35,168 nt of DNA from Devosia sp. 67-54 (GCF_001899075.1 NZ_MKVA01000001.1:1-35168), one strand, 5' to 3'. Counted from the first letter of the stretch, positions 8,131-16,016 are shown. The notes: a model not told the origin generated them from the sequence alone. Numbers and translations: made by a program.

Positions 8131-8810
8131 CAGACGCTTTCCTTCGCTGAGACCGGCCCGCGTCCGATGAGCCAGCCGGCGAGCGCCATCGCGATCAGCG
8201 CTCCGGCTAGTTGGGCGATGATGAACGCCGGAGCATCCAGCGGTCGGATGCCAGAGAAAGTATCGGTCAGCGCGCGCGCGATCGTCACCGCCGGATTGGC
8301 AAAAGACGTCGAGGCCGTGAACCAATATGCAGCGGTGATGTAGAGCCCGACCAGCCACGGGACCGCCGCCTGCTGAAACCGGACCCCAGCCAGAATGACC
8401 ATTACCAGTCCAAAGGTCGCAACGGCCTCCGAGAACCACTGGCCGCCGCCGGTCCGAACATGGGTCGACGCCTCGACGATCGGCAGTTCAAACATCAGGT
8501 GCGCGGCGACAGCTCCGGCGACGGCACCAAGAATCTGTGCCGCGACATAGGGCGCCAGTTCCGCGAAGGGCAGCTCCCGGCGCAGCGCGAATACCAGCGA
8601 CATGGCTGGGTTGAAATGGGCGCCGGAGATCGGGCCCAGTACGCTGATCACGACGACCAGGATCGCGCCCGTCGGCAGCGTATTGCCGAGAAGCGCAAGC
8701 GCCGTGTCGTCGGTGAGCCGGTCGGCCATGATGCCGGATCCGACTACCGTGGCCACGAGCATGGCCGATCCGAGGGCCTCTGCGACGAGGCGCCGAGCGA
8801 TATCCGTCAA
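8130..8810 (-). CDS. aqpS: Aquaglyceroporin AqpS of the ars operon
   Basis: A 226-residue major intrinsic protein with six membrane helices and two NPA loops: HFNPAMS (NPA at 67-69) and SFANPAVTIAR (NPA at 172-174). The residue after the second NPA, normally the selectivity-filter arginine, is Val175. The helix-1/2 filter position appears to be Thr47. As I recall, Sinorhizobium meliloti AqpS has Thr49 and Val177, the same pair shifted by two. AqpS channels let arsenite made by ArsC leave the cell down its gradient. The gene overlaps arsC by four bases (ATGA) and belongs to arsR-arsC-aqpS. Confidence 0.92.
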   Translation of the reverse strand: MTDIARRLVAEALGSAMLVATVVGSGIMADRLTDDTALALLGNTLPTGAILVVVISVLGPISGAHFNPAMSLVFALRRELPFAELAPYVAAQILGAVAGAVAAHLMFELPIVEASTHVRTGGGQWFSEAVATFGLVMVILAGVRFQQAAVPWLVGLYITAAYWFTASTSFANPAVTIARALTDTFSGIRPLDAPAFIIAQLAGALIAMALAGWLIGRGPVSAKESV

Positions 8811-9337
8811 GCTGCGCCGGCCGACTTCGTGGTCGAGCCCTCCATCGCGCCGATACCACGAAGCTTTGACTCGAGGGCCATCCTGTCGATGCTCTTGAGC
8901 GGCAGGCTGATGAACGCCGCGATGCGGTTGCGAAGGAAGCGCATCGCGTCTTCGAAGGCCGCGCGTTGCGCAAGGTCGGTACCGCGAACTGCAGCGGGGT
9001 CTTCAATGCCCCAGTGCGCCGTCAGCGGCCGGCCTGGCCAGATCGGACAGGTTTCGCCGGCGGCATTGTCGCAAACCGTGAAAACGAAATCCATCTGCAG
9101 TGCGCCCGGGAGCGCGAACTCGTCCCAGCTCTTGGAGCGCAGCTCGTCTGTCGGGATGCCGGCTTCCTGCAGAACCGCGAGGGTGCGCGGATGGACCTCG
9201 CCCCTGGGATGGCTGCCGGCCGAGTAGCCCTTGAATTTGCCGCCACCGATCTGGTTGAGGATCGCCTCGCCGAAGATCGAGCGCGCAGAGTTTCCGGTGC
9301 AGAGGAACAGGACGTTGTAGACGTGGTCAGCAGGCAT
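8807..9337 (-). CDS. arsC: Arsenate reductase, thioredoxin-coupled (low-molecular-weight phosphatase type)
   Basis: A 176-residue ArsC that reduces arsenate to arsenite in the cytoplasm. The P-loop CTGNSARS carries catalytic Cys13. The two further redox cysteines are Cys89 and Cys97 in VCDNAAGETCP, as in the Staphylococcus/Bacillus type that is recycled by thioredoxin. A DP general-acid motif follows at HWGIEDPA. The frame is open for 40 codons upstream inside arsR, but this ATG has GGAGAAGGA before it and starts the conserved fold. It overlaps arsR by 11 bp and aqpS by 4 bp. Confidence 0.95.
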   Translation of the reverse strand: MPADHVYNVLFLCTGNSARSIFGEAILNQIGGGKFKGYSAGSHPRGEVHPRTLAVLQEAGIPTDELRSKSWDEFALPGALQMDFVFTVCDNAAGETCPIWPGRPLTAHWGIEDPAAVRGTDLAQRAAFEDAMRFLRNRIAAFISLPLKSIDRMALESKLRGIGAMEGSTTKSAGAA

Positions 9338-9686
9338 TTTTTCCTTCTCCAGGTACGCAGCAGGGAGTGAATTCGGCGACGAGCGGCTCGCACAGTTCGG
9401 GGCGCCCGCCGCAGCAATCGCTGACGAGGAAGCTCGCGAGCTCGCGCACCCGCTCAACCTCGGCGCGGTAGATGATCGACCGGCTTTGGCGCTCGGAGGA
9501 GATGAGCCCTGCCCTCGTCAGGATGGCGAGGTGCGTGGACATGGTGTTCTGCGGCACGTCGAGAATGCGTGCCACTTCGCCTGCCGGCAGGCCGTGCGGC
9601 TCGTGCTTCATGATGAGGCGAAACGCCTCGAGGCGAGTGGTTTGCGACAAGGCCGCAAACACGTCGGTCGCTAAGCTGGGTTCCAT
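9327..9686 (-). CDS. arsR: ArsR/SmtB-family arsenical repressor
   Basis: A 119-residue winged-helix repressor that releases DNA when it binds trivalent arsenic. The recognition region is VPQNTMSTHLAILTRAGLI. The metalloid site is probably the C-terminal cysteine group Cys91-Cys92-Cys99, with further cysteines at 109, 110 and 119. This resembles the Acidithiobacillus-type site near the C-terminus rather than the CxCxxC of plasmid R773 ArsR. The ATG lies inside the operator palindrome and has no ribosome site; a -10-like box ends six bases before it, which suggests a leaderless mRNA. It heads arsR-arsC-aqpS and probably also controls the divergent operon. Confidence 0.95.
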   Translation of the reverse strand: MEPSLATDVFAALSQTTRLEAFRLIMKHEPHGLPAGEVARILDVPQNTMSTHLAILTRAGLISSERQSRSIIYRAEVERVRELASFLVSDCCGGRPELCEPLVAEFTPCCVPGEGKNAC

Positions 9687-9708
9687 ATATCGAGAATAGT
9701 CGATATAT
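9685..9708. promoter_or_regulatory. ArsR operator between the divergent ars transcripts
   Basis: A perfect inverted repeat, ATATATCGA-N6-TCGATATAT, overlaps the arsR start codon. It also covers the best -10 candidates in both directions (TATTCT for arsR on the minus strand, TATATT at 9704-9709 on the plus strand). A repressor bound here would silence both operons. Confidence 0.8.
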
Positions 9709-9722
9709 TTGCCTCGTGTCCA
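9693..9722 (-). promoter_or_regulatory. Predicted promoter of arsR-arsC-aqpS
   Basis: On the minus strand, TGGACA (9717-9722) is followed after 18 bp by TATTCT (9693-9698). The start of transcription would fall on or next to the A of the arsR ATG. Confidence 0.55.
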
Positions 9723-9787
9723 GCCCGCCTCGGTCGTTGTGATCGCTGCCGCCTGGAGAGCCGATCCTGGTGGGAGGATAGATAATC

Positions 9788-11143
9788 ATGCCCCGTTTGT
9801 TCATCGTCGGCGGAAGCGACGCCGGCATCAGTGCTGCGCTGCGAACGCGTGAGCTGGCCCCGGACTGGCAAGTCACAATGGCGGTCGCCGACCGCTACCC
9901 CAATTTCAGCATATGTGGAATTCCGTTCTATCTCGGTGGCGAGATACCGAACGCCCAGGATCTCGCGCATCGCAAGGCCGCTGACATCGAGGCCCTTGGG
10001 ATCGAAATGCTGCTCGATACCCGGATCGACCAGGTCAACGCACAAGGAAAGCGCGTGCACGCCGCCGGTGTGGAGCACGCGTTCGACAAGCTCGTTATCG
10101 GCACCGGCGCTACCTCGATCAGACCGCCGATTGCGGGTCTCGACCTGCCCGGTGTGTTCCTGCTGCGCTGGATGGACGACATGTTCGCCTTCGAACGCCA
10201 CCTCGAGACACGCAGGCCCCGCCGCGTGACCATCGTGGGCGCCGGCTACATCGGGCTCGAAATGGCCGAGGCGATGACGCATCGGAGCGTCGAGGTCACG
10301 GTGATCGAGCTGGCGCCGAGCGCCATGACGACGATCGACCCGGATCTGGGCACTCTCGTCGGCCAGGAACTGGAGCGCCACGGCGTGCGTCTGTTCGCCG
10401 GCCAGGCGATTGCCGAGATCGCCGCCGAGGGCGAGAGCCTGCGGCTGAAGGGGCCGAATAATTTCACGCATGAGGCCGACATGGTGCTCGTTGCGGCCGG
10501 CGCGAAGCCGGATACTGCCCTCGCAGTCGCCGCCGGGGCGCAGACGGGCTTCAAGGGAGCCATCAAGGTCAATCGGCGGATGGAAACCAACCTCCCCGAT
10601 GTCTATGCTGCCGGGGACTGCGTAGAGACCTTCCACCGCATCACTCAGGGCGTAACCTATCTTCCCCTTGGCACCACCGCCCACAAGCAGGGGCGGATCG
10701 CCGGTGAAAACGCCATCGGCCGGGAGCGCCTGTTCGAAGGAAGCCTTGGAACGCAGGTGGTGCGCGTCTTCGACCGCGTTGTCGCACGAACCGGTTTCCA
10801 CGACCGCGACGCCCGCGCCGCCGGATTCGATCCGGTATCGGTCGACTCCACGCAATGGGACCACAAGGTCTACTATCCGGGCGCCAAGCCGATGACCATT
10901 AGGGTCACCGCCGACCGGAACACGGGCAAACTCCTCGGCGCGCAGATCGTGGGCAGCTACGGCACGGAGGTCTCCAAACGCATCGACATCTTTGCGGCGG
11001 GGATCTTCCACGGCATGACGATCGAGACGTTTTCGGACCTCGACCTCAGCTACACGCCGCCGCTGAGCTCGCCCTGGGACCCGGTCCAGATGGCGACGCA
11101 AGCGTGGGCGAAGTCCGAGCGAGATGCGGCTCGGTCGCAATGA
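9788..11143 (+). CDS. FAD-dependent pyridine nucleotide-disulfide oxidoreductase (CoA-disulfide reductase/NADH oxidase type)
   Basis: A 451-residue flavoprotein. The N-terminal FAD-binding stretch is LFIVGGSDAGISAA, the NAD(P)H-binding stretch is VTIVGAGYIGLEMAEA, and the second FAD motif is DVYAAGDC, followed by the C-terminal dimerisation domain. SICGIPFYLGG places a single redox cysteine at Cys43, the position used by CoA-disulfide reductases and water-forming NADH oxidases. GGGAGGA precedes the ATG. It is the first gene of the plus-strand ars operon. Its role in arsenic metabolism is not established from sequence; thiol regeneration or direct arsenical redox chemistry are possibilities. 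Confidence 0.88.
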   Translation: MPRLFIVGGSDAGISAALRTRELAPDWQVTMAVADRYPNFSICGIPFYLGGEIPNAQDLAHRKAADIEALGIEMLLDTRIDQVNAQGKRVHAAGVEHAFDKLVIGTGATSIRPPIAGLDLPGVFLLRWMDDMFAFERHLETRRPRRVTIVGAGYIGLEMAEAMTHRSVEVTVIELAPSAMTTIDPDLGTLVGQELERHGVRLFAGQAIAEIAAEGESLRLKGPNNFTHEADMVLVAAGAKPDTALAVAAGAQTGFKGAIKVNRRMETNLPDVYAAGDCVETFHRITQGVTYLPLGTTAHKQGRIAGENAIGRERLFEGSLGTQVVRVFDRVVARTGFHDRDARAAGFDPVSVDSTQWDHKVYYPGAKPMTIRVTADRNTGKLLGAQIVGSYGTEVSKRIDIFAAGIFHGMTIETFSDLDLSYTPPLSSPWDPVQMATQAWAKSERDAARSQ

Positions 11144-11147
11144 GAGC

Positions 11148-11176
11148 TTGAACAACTCGGTAAAACGGCCTAAAAG
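11148..11176 (+). promoter_or_regulatory. Predicted promoter of the second arsR gene
   Basis: TTGAAC (11148-11153), a 17-bp spacer and TAAAAG (11171-11176) lie just before the second arsR gene. The -10 box ends eight bases before the ATG, so the mRNA would begin at or within two bases of the start codon. Confidence 0.5.
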
Positions 11177-11184
11177 CTATTTCC

Positions 11185-11511
11185 ATGAATATCGAAACAG
11201 TAGCTTCGCAGCTCGAGGCCCTCGGCAACCAGACGCGTCTCACCATGTACCGTACGCTGGTCCGCGCGGGGGACAGCGGCCTGGCGGTCGGCAAGCTGCA
11301 GCTCAAGCTCGACATCCCCTCCTCGACGCTCTCCCACCATCTGAAGAAGCTCGTCGAGGTTGGTCTCGTCACCCAGGAGCGGCAAGTCACGACGCTGATC
11401 TGCCGCGCCAATTACACCAGCATGAACAGCCTGGTGGGCTATCTTGCCGACGAGTGCTGCGCCGACGAAGCGGCGAGTTGCAGCATGTCGGCCACAGAGG
11501 AGGCAGCGTAA
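11185..11511 (+). CDS. arsR: Second ArsR-family repressor
   Basis: A 108-residue winged-helix regulator with recognition region IPSSTLSHHLKKLVEVGLV. Its cysteines at 91, 92 and 99 fall at the same residue numbers as in the first ArsR, with an extra one at 73, so both probably sense trivalent arsenic through a C-terminal site. Sequence identity between the two is otherwise low, so they are not a recent duplication. No ribosome site precedes the ATG, and the predicted promoter is so close that the transcript may be leaderless. The stop codon lies in the loop of a terminator hairpin. It stands between the oxidoreductase and arsO. Confidence 0.93.
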   Translation: MNIETVASQLEALGNQTRLTMYRTLVRAGDSGLAVGKLQLKLDIPSSTLSHHLKKLVEVGLVTQERQVTTLICRANYTSMNSLVGYLADECCADEAASCSMSATEEAA

Positions 11512-11527
11512 CGCCGCCTCTTTTTTT
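11500..11527 (+). terminator. Rho-independent terminator overlapping the arsR2 stop codon
   Basis: GAGGC-A-GCG, loop TAA, CGC-C-GCCTC is followed directly by seven T. The loop is the stop codon of the second arsR gene. A ribosome at the stop would melt the hairpin, so termination could depend on translation. arsO starts only 48 bp further on, which suggests read-through. Confidence 0.85.
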
Positions 11528-11574
11528 GTCTTGAATTTCTAAGCTTCTGGAAAGATCGAACAAAGGATCACGAC

Positions 11575-13011
11575 ATGGCCAACGAACACCTTCCGATTGC
11601 AGTCATTGGCGCTGGCCCGGTCGGCCTCGCGGCCGCCGCGCAACTCGTGGCTCGCGGTCTCGAGCCCATCGTGTTTGAGAAAGGCGATGACGTTGGCGCC
11701 TCCCTGTCGCAATGGGCCCATGTTCGCGTGTTCTCCCCGTGGCGGTACAACATCGACCGCGCGGCGGAGGCGCTGCTGACAAAGGCGGGATGGGAGGCAC
11801 CCGGGGTGACCGACCTGCCGACCGGTGCTCAGATGGTAGACGCCTATCTCAAGCCCCTCGCCGCATTGCCGGAAATTGCCCCGCACCTGAGGCTTTCGGC
11901 GACAGTCACCTCGATCACTCGCAAGGGGCTCGACAAGGTCTCCAATCTTGGCCGCAAGCTCGCGCCCTTCGTCATCGCCTGGACGGATCGGAACGGGATG
12001 GACCACCGTACGGAAGCGCGGGCCGTGATCGACGCTTCGGGCACTTGGACGCAGCCGAACCCCATGGGTGTCGACGGACTGATGGTGCCCGGCGAGCTCG
12101 CCAACGCCGGTCATATCGCGTACGGCATTCCCGATGTCCTTGGTACCGCACGTCATACCTATGCGGGCAAGACCACTCTTGTTGTCGGCAGCGGGCATTC
12201 CGCGATCAACGCCGCCCTCGCCTTGCTGGCTTTGGAGGAGACCGCCCCGGGCACGAAGGTGATGTGGGCATTGCGGCGCAATCGTCTCGAGCGGCTCCTC
12301 GGCGGCGGGATCAATGACCAGCTGCCGGAGCGCGGCGCGCTCGGGCTGGCGGCGAAGCGGGCGATCGATGAGAGTCGTCTCCAAATCCTTGCGCCGTTTG
12401 CCGCGACAAATATTGCGGCGGCCGAAGAGGGCGTGACGGTGACGGGCACGCTCGGCGGCAGCCCCCTCAGCATCACGGTCGACCGAATTGTCGTCGCCAC
12501 CGGCTTCAGGCCGGATCTGGGGATGCTTTCCGAGCTGCGCGTCGCGATCGATCCGGCTACCGAGGCGCCGCCAGCGCTCTCGTCGTTGATCGATCCGAAC
12601 TTCCACTCGTGCGGCGATGTTCCGCCTCACGGCGTGGTTGAGCTCACTCAGCCTGAAACGGACTTCTATATCGTGGGCTCGAAGAGCTACGGACGCGCAC
12701 CGACGTTCCTGATGGCCACGGGCTATGAGCAGGTGCGCTCGATCGCCGCCGAGCTGGCCGGCGACCATGTCGCGGCCCGCCAGGTGCAACTGGTCCTTCC
12801 CGAAACCGGGGTCTGCAATTCCGACGTGTCGGTCGGATCGAGTTGCTGTGCCGCGCCGGCATCGGTGGCGGCATCGTCGTGCTGCGGCGGCCCTGCGGTC
12901 GACGCCAGCGCAGCGTGCTGCGTCGCCGACGAGATCGCCAAGGCGGCGGGAGAAGCGGGGTGCGGCTGCGGGACAGCATCTGCGCCGGCCCCGCAGGTCG
13001 AGCTTGCCTGA
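11575..13011 (+). CDS. arsO: ArsO-like flavin-dependent monooxygenase with cysteine-pair tail
   Basis: A 478-residue flavoprotein of the kind often found in ars operons as ArsO. The FAD site is IAVIGAGPVGLAAAAQL, the NADPH-type second nucleotide fold is TTLVVGSGHSAINAALAL, and RIVVATGFRPD is the family's ATG/FxP motif. The core ends near residue 410. It is followed by a ~66-residue tail with nine cysteines: 414, the pairs 424/425, 436/437 and 448/449 spaced by exactly 12 residues, and 463/465. The tail is low in complexity and probably binds arsenic(III) or another soft metal. The ribosome site is AAAGGA. It is followed after 15 bp by the MFS gene. The substrate of ArsO proteins is not settled, as far as I know. 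Confidence 0.82.
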   Translation: MANEHLPIAVIGAGPVGLAAAAQLVARGLEPIVFEKGDDVGASLSQWAHVRVFSPWRYNIDRAAEALLTKAGWEAPGVTDLPTGAQMVDAYLKPLAALPEIAPHLRLSATVTSITRKGLDKVSNLGRKLAPFVIAWTDRNGMDHRTEARAVIDASGTWTQPNPMGVDGLMVPGELANAGHIAYGIPDVLGTARHTYAGKTTLVVGSGHSAINAALALLALEETAPGTKVMWALRRNRLERLLGGGINDQLPERGALGLAAKRAIDESRLQILAPFAATNIAAAEEGVTVTGTLGGSPLSITVDRIVVATGFRPDLGMLSELRVAIDPATEAPPALSSLIDPNFHSCGDVPPHGVVELTQPETDFYIVGSKSYGRAPTFLMATGYEQVRSIAAELAGDHVAARQVQLVLPETGVCNSDVSVGSSCCAAPASVAASSCCGGPAVDASAACCVADEIAKAAGEAGCGCGTASAPAPQVELA

Positions 13012-13026
13012 ACCAGAAAGCCACCC

Positions 13027-14217
13027 ATGTCGGACAAACGCACCCTGACGTGGGTCATCGCCGGGCTCGGACTGACGCAAATCGTCGGTTACGGCACGCT
13101 CTACTACTCGTTTTCAGTGCTGGCGCCGGCCGTGGCGCCGGCGCTGGGCTGGTCCACTGAAGGCCTTTACGCCGCCCTGACGGTGGCGCTGCTCGCCGGC
13201 GGACTACTCGGTCCCGTCGCCGGCAAATGGGCCGACAGGTATGGCGCCGGCCGCATCATGGCAGTTGGGTCGCTCGTTGCGGCAGCCGCTTTGGCCGCGG
13301 CGGGACTTGCGCCGGGCGGCGCCGGGTACGCTGTGGCACTGGTCATTGGCGAACTGGCGTCCGCGCTGGTGCTCTACAGCACGGCCTTCGCGGCGATCGT
13401 CCAGGTGGGCGGCGACCAACGAACGATCACTTATCTGACGCTCATCGCTGGCTTCGCCTCAACGATCTTCTGGCCGCTCACGGACGCGCTACAGCATGGG
13501 GTCGGCTGGCGGGGTACCTATCTGGCGTTTGCGATCATGAACATCGCCCTCTGCCTCCCGGTGCACGCCGGCATCGCGGGGCTCAAGCGGCACGACGTCC
13601 ATCGCGAGGCGACTGAGGGTGCGTTCCCGACCAAATCTACGCGACTGGGCGGACCCAAGTTCGTCCTGATGCTCGCGGGCTTCCTTACCGAGGGGTTCGT
13701 GCTTTCAGCGGTCCTGTTCCACCTGGTGCCCGTCCTTCAGGATCTTGGCCTCGGCGGGTCGGGCGTGCTCGTCACGACGCTGTTCGGACCCGCCCAGGTG
13801 CTGAGCCGGCTGACCAACATGGTGTTCGGACGCGAGCTTCCCCAGACGATCCTCGCGGTCCTCGCGGCGTGCGCATTACCGCTCGGCGTGGCCATCTTGT
13901 TGCCCACAGCCCCGTCGATCTGGGGCGCATGCGTGTTCGCGGTGATTTTCGGCTTGGGATCCGGGCTGACATCGATCATTGGGGGCACCCTGCCCCTCGA
14001 GCTTTTCGGACGCGAGGGATATGGCGCCCGACTGGGATGGATCGGCGCGGCGCGAACGTTCGCGTCGGCTCTCGCGCCTTACGCTCTGGCTTTGCTCCTC
14101 GGGCGCACCGGGACCGTGACGGGACTTTGGATCGTCGCGGCTTCCGCACTGGTCGGCATCGCTGCGTTCAGCGCCCTGGCGGTTGCCGCGACCCGACCGC
14201 AACTTCGGCCAGTATAG
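13027..14217 (+). CDS. MFS transporter of the ars cluster, candidate arsenical exporter
   Basis: A 396-residue major facilitator with about 12 membrane helices. The MFS loop between helices 2 and 3 is recognisable as GKWADRYGAGRIM. It lies 15 bp behind arsO and is the last gene of the plus-strand ars operon. MFS proteins in such clusters include ArsJ, which needs a partner GAPDH, and ArsK, which exports trivalent arsenic and antimony. No GAPDH gene is present, so an ArsK-like role is more likely. The window has no arsB or acr3, which leaves this protein and AqpS as the arsenite exits. The exact subfamily needs alignment. Confidence 0.85.
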   Translation: MSDKRTLTWVIAGLGLTQIVGYGTLYYSFSVLAPAVAPALGWSTEGLYAALTVALLAGGLLGPVAGKWADRYGAGRIMAVGSLVAAAALAAAGLAPGGAGYAVALVIGELASALVLYSTAFAAIVQVGGDQRTITYLTLIAGFASTIFWPLTDALQHGVGWRGTYLAFAIMNIALCLPVHAGIAGLKRHDVHREATEGAFPTKSTRLGGPKFVLMLAGFLTEGFVLSAVLFHLVPVLQDLGLGGSGVLVTTLFGPAQVLSRLTNMVFGRELPQTILAVLAACALPLGVAILLPTAPSIWGACVFAVIFGLGSGLTSIIGGTLPLELFGREGYGARLGWIGAARTFASALAPYALALLLGRTGTVTGLWIVAASALVGIAAFSALAVAATRPQLRPV

Positions 14218-14252
14218 CCCGCCAGGCCTAATCAAGCCCCGACGTTGGTGCC

Positions 14253-14714
14253 CTAACTGGTTGACTGGATGGGTATCCTTGCCGCCCGCGCCCCCTCGTC
14301 CGACGCCTTTGACTCTACCCAACTCGCACCGGACGGCCGCTCCTCGAGCTTCCAGAATGGGGCGTCGGTCTTGAGATAGTCCATGAGGTACTCGGCAGCC
14401 TCGAACGCAGCTCGCCGATGCGGAGCGAGCGTCATCACCTGCATGATCGGCTCTCCCGGAAGAAGCCGGCCGAAACGATGAATGACGCGGACGTCCAGCA
14501 GCGAAAACTGCTCCATGGCGCGGCTCATGATCCGCTCGATCTCGGCCCTGGCCAGCTCAGGGTAGTGCTCAATGGTCATGGCAGACACAGGATCGTCGGG
14601 CGTCGACCGCATGATGCCCGTGAACGTCACCGCGGCCCCGGCCCCGTCTGTTGCGGCAATGAAGGCATTGAGCTCGGCCCCCGGGTCGAAGGGCTCTGAC
14701 TGAATGGAGAGCAT
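14253..14714 (-). CDS. moaE: Molybdopterin synthase catalytic subunit MoaE
   Basis: A 153-residue MoaE, the large subunit of molybdopterin synthase, which inserts sulfur into cyclic pyranopterin monophosphate. The C-terminal active-site stretch KTDAPFWKLE has the two conserved lysines, and MTLAPHRRAAFEAAEYLMD precedes it. The sulfur-carrying partner MoaD is not encoded in the window, so MoaE must use one from the chromosome. It begins 5 bp after moeA and is probably the last gene of the aioB-aioA-moeA-moaE transcript. It converges with the MFS gene, with 35 bp between the two stop codons and no clear terminator. Confidence 0.95.
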   Translation of the reverse strand: MLSIQSEPFDPGAELNAFIAATDGAGAAVTFTGIMRSTPDDPVSAMTIEHYPELARAEIERIMSRAMEQFSLLDVRVIHRFGRLLPGEPIMQVMTLAPHRRAAFEAAEYLMDYLKTDAPFWKLEERPSGASWVESKASDEGARAARIPIQSTS

Positions 14715-14719
14715 TGCGC

Positions 14720-16000
14720 TCAGGTGCTCAGACCATTCCGGAACGGATGGAAGATGATCGAACTCCCGCTCTCCACGCGCTCAATTTCCGGCGGCAGCTC
14801 GGCTATTCCGTCGGCCTCGACGTAAGGGCGCAACCGGGTCGAGCCTCCCCGCGACAATTGCTCGAGCATCGGGCGACCGTCGGCTCCGTGCTGAACGACA
14901 CGCGCCGGGACAAAGTCGGTGCGCATCGGCGTGTGCTCGAAAGCGCTCAGGGCCACCGCCGGCTGCCCACGCGGCCGGGTCGGCGCCAAGCCTGCGCGCG
15001 CCATCAGCATCGGCCTGGCGTAGAGCATGCAGTTGACCATGGCGGCGGTGGTATTGCCCGGCAACCCCATGATGGGGACACCACCGATCGATCCGACCAC
15101 GATGGGCTTTCCGGGACGCTGTGCGATCCTGACGGACCGGGCCACCCCTCCGAATGTGGCGATCGCCGCTGCCGTGTGGTCGGTGTCGCTGCCAGACGCC
15201 CCACCGGACATGACGATGGCGTCGACCGTCAATGCCAGCGCGGATAGCTGTGCGCCCAACGCCTGGGTGTCGTCCGCAACGATGCCGCCATCGATAAGCT
15301 CGATCCACGGGGCCCGCAGCAGCGCGCGCAACATCGGGCGGTTCGCGTCGTAGATCTGGTGGCCCTCGGTGCCGTCCCCGACCGGCCGCAACTCGTTGCC
15401 GCTTGAAACGACCGCCACCCTCAGACAATCGACGACCTCGACGTGCTCGCTTCCCGCAGAGGCAAGGATGGCTATATGCCGGGCGTCGATCAGTGTGTGG
15501 GACTCGACGAGCACCGAGCCCACCGCGACGTCCTCGCCCCGCAAGCGGATGTTCGCGCCGGCCGCCGTTACCCGATCGACCAGGACATCATCGCCATCTT
15601 TGCGGCAGTATTCCCGCATGACGACGGCGATCGCGCCGGCTGGAACGACCGCACCCGTAGCGATGCGCATCGACTGCCCTGGCTTAAGAGGAGCGGCGGC
15701 GGCGGCTCCAGCCGCCGCGAAACCTGTCACCGTGAGGCGCGCAGGGAGCGTTACAGCTTCAATCGGCGCTCCAATGGCGTAGCCGTCAACCGCCGATTGA
15801 TCGAAATAGGGCAGCGGCCGCGCGGAATGGACATCGCCGGCAACGACGCACCCGAGCGCGGCATCGAGATCGACGCGACGCGATCGACTGATCTTCGCCG
15901 TCTCGGCGACGATCATCGCAAAGACTTCGGCTGGTATCAGCGCGTGGTCCTGGAGTGGGGGCTGATGTACCGTCATGGCAGGCGCGGCGGATGCCTTCAC
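14720..16000 (-). CDS. moeA: Molybdopterin molybdenumtransferase MoeA
   Basis: A protein of up to 426 residues that inserts molybdate into adenylylated molybdopterin. Recognisable stretches are LPYFDQSAVDGYAI near the N-terminus, VMSGGASGSDTDHT in the molybdopterin-binding domain, and GLPGNTTAAMV near the C-terminal part. The start is uncertain: GTG 16000 has an AGGCGG ribosome site nearby but lies at the edge of a strong hairpin, while ATG 15976 (eight codons later) has none. It follows aioA by 16 bp, so the oxidase and the last step of its cofactor synthesis are probably on one mRNA. Confidence 0.95.
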   Translation of the reverse strand: MKASAAPAMTVHQPPLQDHALIPAEVFAMIVAETAKISRSRRVDLDAALGCVVAGDVHSARPLPYFDQSAVDGYAIGAPIEAVTLPARLTVTGFAAAGAAAAAPLKPGQSMRIATGAVVPAGAIAVVMREYCRKDGDDVLVDRVTAAGANIRLRGEDVAVGSVLVESHTLIDARHIAILASAGSEHVEVVDCLRVAVVSSGNELRPVGDGTEGHQIYDANRPMLRALLRAPWIELIDGGIVADDTQALGAQLSALALTVDAIVMSGGASGSDTDHTAAAIATFGGVARSVRIAQRPGKPIVVGSIGGVPIMGLPGNTTAAMVNCMLYARPMLMARAGLAPTRPRGQPAVALSAFEHTPMRTDFVPARVVQHGADGRPMLEQLSRGGSTRLRPYVEADGIAELPPEIERVESGSSIIFHPFRNGLST

Positions 16001-16009
16001 ATCCGCCGC
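15984..16009 (-). promoter_or_regulatory. Intercistronic hairpin between aioA and moeA
   Basis: On the minus strand a perfect 10-bp stem (GCGGCGGATG and its complement) with loop TGAAGG starts eight bases after the aioA stop. It includes the GTG start candidate of moeA. There is no T-run, so it is not a standard terminator. It could protect the 3' end of an aioBA mRNA and lower moeA translation. Confidence 0.6.
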
Positions 16010-16016
16010 CTGAGCC

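Noticed and set aside
7800-8200. tRNA gene as integration target at the island ends
   Set aside because: No cloverleaf is visible at either end. The direct repeat is the 3' end of guaA.
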